Positions 44,056 through 52,700 of a stretch of DNA of 64,000 nucleotides are shown piece after piece. Within the stretch, counting starts at the first letter, position 1; every line of letters begins with the position of its first letter. Made by a program: the position numbers and the translations under genes. The notes under the pieces were generated by a model. The model saw only the letters and a program-made list of their open reading frames with translations, ran no database searches and was not told where the DNA came from. Source of the stretch: an uncultured Flavobacterium sp. (GTDB lineage: Bacteria > Bacteroidota > Bacteroidia > Flavobacteriales > Flavobacteriaceae); the NCBI RefSeq assembly GCF_963422545.1, contig NZ_OY730230.1, positions 1 through 64,000 of the forward strand. Direction: 5' to 3'.

Positions 44056-44895
44056 TTATCTTAAATCTGTGATTTTACAAACATCCATATCTCCGTAATC
44101 TAAATTCTCACCCGCCATTCCCCAGATAAAAGTATAATTACTGGTTCCTGAACCTGAATGTATTGACCAAGGCGGAGAAATAACTGCCTGATGATTGTTC
44201 ATCCAGATATGTCTGGTTTCCTGAGGTTCTCCCATAAAATGACAAACAGCCTGATTTTCGGAAATATCCAAGTAGAAATAGACTTCCATACGGCGATCGT
44301 GAACGTGCGCCGGCATTGTATTCCAAACACTTCCCGGTTTTAGTTCTGTCATTCCCATTTGCAGTTGACAGGTAGTTACGATTCCGCCAATAATCATTTG
44401 ATTTACCGTACGGTGATTTGCCGTTTCCATTGTTCCAAGTTGTAGTTTATTGGCTTCAGCCAAACTTACTTTTTTGATTGGATGTTGCGTGTGTGCAGGA
44501 GCTGAGTTTAAATAAAACAAAGCAGGATTTTGAGGATCATCGCTTTTGAAAATTACTTTTTTATTGCCACTCCCAATGTACAAAGCATCTTTATGACCCA
44601 ATTCATACAAAGTTCCGTCAACCTCAACAGAACCGTTTGCACCAACATTGATGATACCTAATTCTCTTCTTTCCAGAAAATAAGACGCTTTAAGCGGATC
44701 AATAGTTTCGAGTTTTAGTGGAGAAACCGGAACTGCAGAGCCAGCAATATAACGATCATAATGCGAATAAGTGAGCGTGATTTCGCCTTTTTTCATTAGA
44801 TTATCAATTAAAAATTCTGCTCTTAATTGCGTAGTATCGTATTGTTTTACGGCTTGCGGACTTGAAGCATATCTTGATTCGTAGGATATTGACAT
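44056..44895 (-). CDS. kduI: KduI, 5-keto-4-deoxyuronate isomerase
   Basis: A 279-residue cupin-fold enzyme that isomerises 4-deoxy-L-threo-5-hexosulose uronate, the product made by GH88 from unsaturated uronates. The Zn ligands His197, His199, Glu204 and His246 are in MPAHVHDRRMEVYFY and PPWSIHSGSG, as in the E. coli enzyme. It is the first gene of kduI-kduD-DUF4861. The upstream 290 bases contain no other gene up to the RR-like protein, and a terminator-like hairpin at 45103. Confidence 0.95.
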   Translation of the reverse strand: MSISYESRYASSPQAVKQYDTTQLRAEFLIDNLMKKGEITLTYSHYDRYIAGSAVPVSPLKLETIDPLKASYFLERRELGIINVGANGSVEVDGTLYELGHKDALYIGSGNKKVIFKSDDPQNPALFYLNSAPAHTQHPIKKVSLAEANKLQLGTMETANHRTVNQMIIGGIVTTCQLQMGMTELKPGSVWNTMPAHVHDRRMEVYFYLDISENQAVCHFMGEPQETRHIWMNNHQAVISPPWSIHSGSGTSNYTFIWGMAGENLDYGDMDVCKITDLR

Positions 44896-45102
44896 TTGAT
44901 TGTTTTTTTTGAATTTAACAGGAATTTTACAACCCCATAAAATTACGAATCAAATGTTTAATAGAAATACATTATTGGGGTAAATATGTCCAAAATGTTG
45001 GTAATGAATTTAATATCTCCTTTAAATTTTTATTTCAGGTTTGAAAAATTTCAGGTTTTATAGTAAAAGTTTTTTTGAAATCAGTAGTTTAATAATTATA
45101 AA

Positions 45103-45134
45103 GGCCACAAATTTGATCTGACAAATTTGTGGCC
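45103..45134. terminator. hairpin terminator of the 79-residue protein gene
   Basis: Stem GGCCACAAATTTG / CAAATTTGTGGCC with loop ATCTGA, between the stop of the small gene at 45186 and kduI. It is flanked by A/T-rich sequence on both sides. Confidence 0.7.
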
Positions 45135-45185
45135 ATTTAATTAGAAGACAGTTTCTATGCTAAAAACCTCAATTGATTTATCTGC

Positions 45186-45425
45186 TTATTCGCCGGGAGG
45201 AGTAGGAACATCAGAATCTTTTGGGTCTGGCATTGGAGGGAAACCCCTGCTATCAGTAGTATAGGTAACAGTTCTGAATTTTCCATCCGCATCCCTCAAC
45301 CCATAGCTACCTCTTACGACATTATTGGCTTCTGGTTTGCTAACAGTTTCCTCAGTGTAGTTAAACCCAAGATCGGGGATGTTTTCAGCATTTTTCTTTT
45401 TTAAATTCTCATTTTCAGTACTCAT
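45186..45425 (-). CDS. 79-residue protein resembling the arthropod cuticle RR (chitin_bind_4) domain
   Basis: A small soluble protein without signal peptide, with no cysteine. Residues about 18-68 resemble the Rebers-Riddiford consensus: a FNYTEE opening strand, a spacer, then VVRGSYGLRDADGKF, RTVTYTTDSRGF and a proline-rich end (PPMPDP). In cuticle proteins the pattern is FxYxTE...VxGSYSxxxPDGxxxxVxYxADxxGF. This is seen by eye; I have not run a profile search. The C-terminus is acidic and proline-rich. It is a single gene with its own hairpin. If real, it may bind chitin or beta-1,3/1,4 polymers, but a lack of a signal makes secretion uncertain. Confidence 0.65.
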   Translation of the reverse strand: MSTENENLKKKNAENIPDLGFNYTEETVSKPEANNVVRGSYGLRDADGKFRTVTYTTDSRGFPPMPDPKDSDVPTPPGE

Positions 45426-46034
45426 AATTTTTCATTTTTAAGTTGTTTTTTCAGTGTTTTTCACATTCTATTTTCGGCGGCTGTAAATTCCGTTTGGTTC
45501 TTTTTTAAGAGGTTACAAAACAGTTATCGCATTCCCAAAGAAATGACTGAATTAAGAAATGATTTTAGGTTTCTGAGGATATTTTTGCTACAAAATTTAG
45601 TAACCTATTTTTCGAAATTAAAATTAAAAGAAAAAAAGGTTTTAGTTAATAAAATTCGCACAAACTTATTAACAACTTTCTGGTTTACATTGTTTTACGT
45701 CAAACCCGACAGGTTTTTAAAACCTGTCGGGTTTAAACTGTGCGTAAGTTTCTAGTGTGATTTTTTCTTCTACGAAATGACAAAATTGTGGTTAAATAAT
45801 GCTTCAAGTTTAAAAGTTTCAAGTTCCTTTACATAAGATGATTGCGCCAAACCCGACAGGTTTTAAAAACCTGTCGGGTTTAAACTGCGTGTAAGTTTCT
45901 AGCGCAATTTTTTGTTTCTCGAAATGACATGATTGCAGATAAATAAAATTCAACAATTGATTAAATTATCTAATTTTCTAATTCCCACATTGTCTAATTT
46001 TTTATCATTATCAAATTATCTAATTAGAATGTAA
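45426..46034. repeat. repeat-rich gap with two CCCGACAGG palindromes
   Basis: Two direct copies of a ~95-base unit start at 45705 and 45852. Each begins with the 27-base CCCGACAGG hairpin and continues TTTAAACTG..CGTAAGTTTCTAG and a GAAATGACA sequence. From about 45960 there are ATTATCTAATT repeats. An open frame at 45543-45755 runs through the first palindrome and has no credible protein features. No gene was recognised. Confidence 0.75.
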
Positions 46035-46067
46035 TTTGTTGCATTAAAATAAAGTTTTATATATTTG
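46035..46067 (+). promoter_or_regulatory. promoter of the propeller/LuxR regulator
   Basis: TTTG at 46035-46038, a 21-base spacer and TATATTTG at 46060-46067, a good match to the Flavobacterium TTG / TAnnTTTG promoter. The leader to the ATG at 46232 would be about 160 bases. Confidence 0.55.
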
Positions 46068-46231
46068 GATATAGATATTCTCTTTTTTTAATACGAATGA
46101 TTGTAAAATTATAATTTTAATAGTATTAATAAGAATGTCTTTTTTTACCCTAAAAACAGCCTCTCCCCAAGTAGTTGTTTTTAAGATTGTGGTTCTCAAA
46201 CACCGCGAAATAACCTACAGACAGAAACAAA

Positions 46232-49159
46232 ATGACGAAATTTTTAATTAGACTTTTAGTTCTATCAATACTCTTTTTATCTCCGGTTGTTAAGGCTCAG
46301 ATTAAAAAAATTGGAGTTCCTTTTATCACCAATTACAATCCGAAAACATATAAAGCAGCCTCAGAAAACTGGGATCTTTTACAAGACTCTAACGGAATGA
46401 TGTTTTTTGCCAACCATTTTGGAATCATGCAATTTGATGGCGTAAGGTGGAGCATCGTTACACAACCTGAGAACAAGAGCATGGTTAGATCTCTTGCGAT
46501 TGATAAAAATAATAAAATGTATGTGGGCGCTCAGGGCGATTTTGGCTATACGGTTCAGTTATCAAACGGGCAATATAAATATACCTCTTTAGTAAAATTG
46601 GTTCCGGATTCGGCTAAGAATTTTGGAGATGTTTTGCATACCGTAATTCGAAACAATGAAGTTGTGTTTTTCTCCAATGAAAGAATATTTATTTATAAGA
46701 ATAATAAAATCAAGGTAATAAAGCCGAATGCAAAGTTTGATGAGTTTTTTGAAGTCAATAACGATATTTATGTTTCAGATAATGAAAAAGGCTTGTTGAA
46801 ACTGAAAGAGGATGTTTTAGTTGAAATTCCAAATAGTGCCGAGTTTATCGGAATGAAGATTCGGAAGATTTTCGAAACTAAAATGGGTTTGCTGCTTCTT
46901 ACACAAAAAAAAGGACTTTTTATTTATAAAAATAATCAGTTAAAACCATTTATAACCGAAGCAGATAATTTGTTTAAGCAATATCAAATTTCGACTGGTA
47001 TTTTGCTTTCTGATGGATATTTTGGAATCGGGACACGCCAAACCGGATTGATAGTTATAGATAGTGCAGGAAATTTGATTCAGCATATTAATAAACAAAT
47101 GGGATTGCAGAATGATTATGTGACCAATCTTAAAACGGATTCTGAGAGTAATTTATGGGTAACTTTAAAAGAAGGAATTTCGTTGATTCAGATAGCTTCA
47201 CCTTTGTCAAAGATATTGGATGCATCAAATTCTGAAACTAAAATATATTGCAGTCAGATTTATCAAAACAAACTTTATATTGCTACAGATAATGGTGTTT
47301 TTTGGCTGGATTGGAATGCTTATAAAAACGGCCAACATGAAAATGTACACTTTCAGCATATTTCAGGAATGTCTGAAAATGTTTGGAATGTTGGTGTTTT
47401 TGGGAATTCGCTTTTGGCTTTTGAAAAGAACGGAATCTTTGAAATAAAAGGAAATTCGGCTCAATTATTAGCCAAAACAGATGGCGCCTGGCAAGGTGTG
47501 ATTATTCCGAATCATCCTGATTTATTGCTTGTTGGCGGTTATAATGGCTTGTATTTACTAAAGAACATAAATAATTCCTGGGTGTATCAACACAAAATAA
47601 AAGGTTTTGAAGAAAGCAGCAGGATTATTATAACAGATAAAGATACTATCTGGATTGCTCACGGATATAAAGGAATTTACAAGATTAAATTCAATAAAAC
47701 ATTCGACGCCGTTTCAAGTCTTCAGTTTTATAATCAGGAAGCAGGTTTTCCGTCTAGTTTGTTTTTGAATACTTTCAAAATAAACAATGAAATACTTTTT
47801 GGGACAACAAAAGGAGTTTACAAACAAAATGCAGCTTCAAAGAAAATGATTCCGGATCTTCTTTTCAAGAAATATCTCGGAATGGACAGTCATATTCGTT
47901 TGCTTAAAGAAGATAGCCAAAAGAATATCTGGTACATTTCAGGAGAGAATACCGGAAAAATAACTCAAAAATCAGACGGTAATTTTGCTGTAGAAGAGTT
48001 ACCTTTTAGAAAGCTCCGATATTTATATGTTCCGGGTTTTGAGAACATTCAAACAACTGCAAGCGGTGATGTTTTCTTTGGCACTCAGGATGGTTTGATT
48101 CATTATAATAACACAAAAAACAAGAAATATCAGTCTAAGTATAAAGCAGTTATTTCTGAGGTTAAGTGTATTTTTCCGAAAGACAGTTTGCTGTTTTCCA
48201 GTAGATATGATGTACTTCCTACAAAGACAGAATCGGGAAATAGTAAGTACTCGCCAGTTTTATCCTATTCTAATAACGCTTTGCATTTTTCGTTTGCTTC
48301 GCTTTGTTACGATGAGGCCGATGCTACGAAATACGAATATTGGCTGGAAGGCTTCGAACCAAAATGGTCAGATTGGAATCTTCAGACGGAAAAAGAGTAT
48401 ACCAATTTGCCCGAAAATGAATATATTTTTCACGTAAGGGCAAAAAATATTTACGATGTTGTAAGTAACGAAGCTGTTTTTAAGTTTGAAATTTCGCCGC
48501 CTTGGTACAGAACCAGTTGGGCTTATATTTTGTATTTGGTTCTTTTTGGAGTTTTGATTTATACGATTATCAAATACCAGAAAAACTTGGCAGAACGCGA
48601 TCGAGAGCAATTAATATTGAATCAGGAAAAAGAACTTTTGCGAAATCGTGCCGAATTAAACGAGCAAAAACTGATATTAGAACAGGAAAATATGGCAATT
48701 ATGCGAGAGAATCTCGAAGCTACAATTAATCTCAAGAATGCAAAAGTGGCTTCGAATACGGTGAATCTTATTCATTTAAATAAAATTTTGCTTTCTATAA
48801 AAGATCTTATTGGTCAGATTGATAAGAAGAATGATTTTAATACCAATTATGGATTATTGACCAAAATTAACCGAATCATTGATCACGAATTACAAGGCGA
48901 TCAGCACTGGAATGAGTTTGAAGAGATCTTTAATCAGCTTCATGATAATTTCATGCAACGCTTAAAAATCAGTTTTCCGGAATTGACTCCGCGTGATATG
49001 AGATTGTGTGCTTATTTGCGAATGAATTTCAATACGAAAGAAATTGCTCCGCTTTTGGGAATTTCTGTTCGTGGTGTTGAAGATACCAGATATCGTATTC
49101 GTAAAAAACTACAGCTTTCATCTGAAGCAAATATCACAGAATTTATCCTGAATTTTTGA
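46232..49159 (+). CDS. membrane-bound propeller/triple-tyrosine regulator with LuxR-type HTH
   Basis: A 975-residue protein: signal peptide (to VVKAQ, residue 23), two-component-regulator propeller repeats (about 40-640), a Y_Y_Y domain (about 670-755), one membrane helix (about 763-783), a coiled coil (about 785-860) and a C-terminal HTH of LuxR type (about 912-970: LTPRDMRLCAYLRM, NTKEIAPLLGISVRGVED). There is no histidine kinase or receiver domain, so it is a direct membrane-to-DNA regulator. It precedes the GH16/GH64/GH18 genes on the same strand and is the obvious candidate to control them in response to glucan or chitin fragments. Confidence 0.9.
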   Translation: MTKFLIRLLVLSILFLSPVVKAQIKKIGVPFITNYNPKTYKAASENWDLLQDSNGMMFFANHFGIMQFDGVRWSIVTQPENKSMVRSLAIDKNNKMYVGAQGDFGYTVQLSNGQYKYTSLVKLVPDSAKNFGDVLHTVIRNNEVVFFSNERIFIYKNNKIKVIKPNAKFDEFFEVNNDIYVSDNEKGLLKLKEDVLVEIPNSAEFIGMKIRKIFETKMGLLLLTQKKGLFIYKNNQLKPFITEADNLFKQYQISTGILLSDGYFGIGTRQTGLIVIDSAGNLIQHINKQMGLQNDYVTNLKTDSESNLWVTLKEGISLIQIASPLSKILDASNSETKIYCSQIYQNKLYIATDNGVFWLDWNAYKNGQHENVHFQHISGMSENVWNVGVFGNSLLAFEKNGIFEIKGNSAQLLAKTDGAWQGVIIPNHPDLLLVGGYNGLYLLKNINNSWVYQHKIKGFEESSRIIITDKDTIWIAHGYKGIYKIKFNKTFDAVSSLQFYNQEAGFPSSLFLNTFKINNEILFGTTKGVYKQNAASKKMIPDLLFKKYLGMDSHIRLLKEDSQKNIWYISGENTGKITQKSDGNFAVEELPFRKLRYLYVPGFENIQTTASGDVFFGTQDGLIHYNNTKNKKYQSKYKAVISEVKCIFPKDSLLFSSRYDVLPTKTESGNSKYSPVLSYSNNALHFSFASLCYDEADATKYEYWLEGFEPKWSDWNLQTEKEYTNLPENEYIFHVRAKNIYDVVSNEAVFKFEISPPWYRTSWAYILYLVLFGVLIYTIIKYQKNLAERDREQLILNQEKELLRNRAELNEQKLILEQENMAIMRENLEATINLKNAKVASNTVNLIHLNKILLSIKDLIGQIDKKNDFNTNYGLLTKINRIIDHELQGDQHWNEFEEIFNQLHDNFMQRLKISFPELTPRDMRLCAYLRMNFNTKEIAPLLGISVRGVEDTRYRIRKKLQLSSEANITEFILNF

Positions 49160-49210
49160 TTTTTACATTTAATATATTGCACGAAGATTTAGCATATGTT
49201 TTATCTAACG

Positions 49211-49327
49211 TTTCAACGGATTAAAATCCGTTGCTACAAAATAGATCGTTCCTCCGGAACTTTTGTAAAGAGCCTTCGGCTCGATTTATATTGTAAGGAT
49301 GGATTTTAATCCGTCCTTCGAAATGAC
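49211..49327. repeat. composite palindromic repeat (copy B)
   Basis: CAACGGATTAAAATCCGTTG, then CGTTCCTCCGGAACTTTTG, a GAGCCTTCGGCTC hairpin, and GGATGGATTTTAATCCGTCC. Same modules and order as at 4534-4648, with a different filler in the centre. Confidence 0.8.
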
Positions 49328-49357
49328 AAAAATGCGTAAATCTACTTTGAACATATA

Positions 49358-49449
49358 TTTTTCACGCAGATTTTAAAAAGATTTAAGCAAATGTGTGCTG
49401 ATTAATATCAAAATTAAATCTGCTCAATCTGCCACATCTGCGTGAAATA
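49358..49449. repeat. CACGCAGATTTT inverted repeat
   Basis: Arms TTCACGCAGATTTTAAAAAG and ATCTGCGTGAA with an ATTTAAGC / TCTGCTCAAT inner part. Same family as the inner stem at 17800-17905. The rest of the 544-base gap before GH16 (49450-49703) has no gene; it includes a TCTTTGAG box about 40 bases before the ATG that is too weak to call. Confidence 0.75.
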
Positions 49450-49703
49450 AAAATTTATGGGTTTAAAATAACTGCACAAATTGAAGTTTTTATTAATAAG
49501 TAAAATCTGATGTGGTTTTGATGGGTTTCATGGACTATTTATTACATTTTTTTGTAAACACCGTAGTCAAACCGTAGCCATAAATTGACGCCTAGGATGG
49601 TTTATTTGTTAATATTGTCATCTTATTAATACAATAATGTGCTTTTCTTTGAGAAATGAACTTTGTTATGTTAATAGCACTTTACTAACAAAAAACTAAA
49701 AAA

Positions 49704-52700
49704 ATGAATCAAAAAGACTCTTTTTTCGGCCGACCACCGAAAAGCAATTACTATTTCTTAAAGAGGTGTTTTATAATGACTCTTATTATGTTATCGCCTT
49801 TTTTAAAAATTCACTCACAATGTAACACACTGGTTTGGTCAGATGAATTTAATGGTACAACTGTAGATGCGACCAAATGGCAAAGCATTTCAGGAAACGG
49901 TTGTCCATCGCTTTGTGGCTTCGGCAATGGCGAAGCACAGCGTTACGATCCTAATCAGGCAACAATTGTCAAGGAAGGAACGGATAGTTATTTGAACATT
50001 GAGGCAAAGTATGAACCAAATGCTCAATTTCCGGCTCAACCGTATTCTTCGGCAAAACTAACTACTGAAGGAAAATATGCTATAAAATACGGCAGAATTG
50101 AAGCTCGTATGAAATTATCATCTGGAATGGGCGCGTGGCCAGCATTCTGGATGTTACCGGCTGGTACATCAAATTGGCCTTTTACAGGAGAAATTGATAT
50201 TATGGAAGCCAAACACAGAAACCCAAAATCCATAGATGGAACGATTCATTATGATGGCGGTGGTTATCATTATACAGGAAGAAGTTATAGTTCTCCAACT
50301 GATTTGTCTACAGAATTTCACGTTTATGCTGTAGAATGGGGACCAAATATCATAAAATGGTTTATTGATGGAAATTTATTTCACACTGCGACACCAAATA
50401 CGACTGTAAATGGCGGATGGCCTTTTAACGATCAACAGTTTTATATTATTTTAAATCTGGCTGTTGGTAGCGCAGGAACGCCTTATACAAGTGTAAATGG
50501 CGCTGGTGTTGAACCAATTCCAGCTGATTTTCCGGCAAAACTGCAAGTAGATTACGTTCGCGTTTATAGCGGAAGTTTTACCTATGGAGTTTTGGGCGAT
50601 GCAAAAGTATATAACAACGAAACGGGTAAAACCTATTCTATAAATACGATTGCTGGTGCAACTTACAACTGGACAGTTCCTGCGGGAGCAACAATTACGT
50701 CAGGACAAGGCACAAATGCGATTACTGTAAACTGGGGAACGTCTGGGGGAGATGTTTCGGTAGCGACTACAGTTTCGGGATGTGCTGCAAATACTTATAA
50801 ACTGGCTGTAACTACTGAAGTTCCTTTGCCGGTAGAAAGAATTTACGAAGATTTTCAAACGAATCGAAATATAGTTTACGGACTTAAAACGGGAGTTTTA
50901 ACAGAAGTGGTTGCAAATCCGTCGACTACGGGAATCAATACTTCGGCTTCTGTGGGGAAATATGTTCGTAATGCTTCTGAATTATATGATGTTCTAAATA
51001 TCAAAAATGTAGTAATCAGCAATGCTAATGATTATGTTTATGGCAGAAAGAAAATCTCTTTTGATATTTATACTTCGGCGCCTGTTGGAACTAAAATTTC
51101 GATGCAATTAGAGAATAGTCTGGTTACAACGGCTACAAATTTTCCATCAGGAAGACATAGCGGTTACAAAGCCACAACAACGGTTCAGAACAAATGGGAA
51201 ACGATCGAATTTGAATTCGAAAAAGTGATTGACCCAAATACAAGCGCATTGACAATCAATAATGTAGTTTTTCTTTTTGAATCTAATTCGAATTCCGGAG
51301 CGACGTATTATTTTGATAATCTGCTGACAAAAGCTGCGCCTGAAAAGCCAATTATTGCGACAGATGTTTTACAAAACTACGACGGAATCAATAAAATTAT
51401 CAAAGGAACTACAACCGGAACTTATTCTGTGGTTGCAAATCCGGGAACAAATTCGGTTAATAATTCTGCAAATGTGGCGAAGTATGTTCGTAATGTAACG
51501 GAACAATATGATGTGCTTTTCTTTAATACGCAAAGTACGATTGAAGATGCCGGTTTATTGAAAAATCAGACGAATAAGATCCTGATTGATGTTTATACTT
51601 CGGCGCCAATTGGTACGGTTGTAAGTCTGAATTTAGAAAACAGCGCGACATCACTTCCTGCAAATTATCCAACAGGAAGAAACAGTAATTATGTAGCGAT
51701 CACAACGAAACAAAATCAATGGGAAACGCTGACTTTCTATTACAATTCAAGTCCTGACGCGGGAACTTCAAATCTTGCGGTAAACCAAATGGTGATTTTG
51801 GCGAACTCAGGTTCTTATACAAACGACACGTATTATTTTGATAATATCAGAATTGGTTCTACTAAATTACCGGACACTTATACGCCTGGAGTTGTGTACG
51901 AAGATTATCAAACGATTCACAATATCACGTTTAGAGATGCTATTGGAACGTATACGCCAAATACTCCAAATCCAAGTGCGACGGGAATTAATACTTCTAC
52001 GAATGTTGGAAAATATGTTAGAAAATCAACAGAGTTGTATGATAACTTTTCATTCAACACTACATTAACCAATATAGGAGAATTCAAATCAGGAGCTAAA
52101 AAATTTGCTATGGATGTGTATACTTCGGCTCCGGTTGGATCTGTAATTTCATGGCAGGCAGAAAGCAGTGCTTCGGTTCCGTCAAATTATCCAGTTGGCA
52201 GACATAGTATTTATCAGGCAGTTGTAAAACAAACCAATACTTGGCATACGCTTGTATTTACATACGCAAGTTCTCCCGATGCTTCAACATTAGATAGTGA
52301 AGTAAATCGTTTTGTTTTCTTGTTAGAACCAGGAACAAGCTCAGGAAACACTTATTATTTTGATAATATCAGAGTGGTAAATTTAGTTGATACAGAAAAT
52401 CCACCTGCAACTTTACCGGCGCCGTGGGTAAGCACAGATTTAGGTGCTGTAACTCCTGCGGGAGAAGCCACTCACGCAAGTGGAACTTTCACGATCAAAG
52501 GATCAGGAAATGATATTTGGGATACAGGCGATCAGTTTCAATTTGTAAATCAATCAATAACCGGTGATGCTGAAATTATCGCCAAAGTAAATTCACTTAC
52601 AAACACCAATACATATGCAAAAGCCGGAGTAATGTTTCGAGAAACTTTAACTGCAACTTCTAAACACGCCATGACAGATGTTAGCGCGGCAGCAGGCGTA

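Noticed and set aside
45543..45755. 70-codon open frame upstream of the propeller regulator
   Set aside because: It passes through a CCCGACAGG palindrome and has no recognisable domain; most likely chance in repeat DNA.
49704..50600. GH16 domain as carrageenase, agarase or porphyranase
   Set aside because: The motif GEIDIMEAK, the WSDEFNG start and the neighbouring GH64 fit laminarinases better; no sulfatase or marine galactan genes are nearby.
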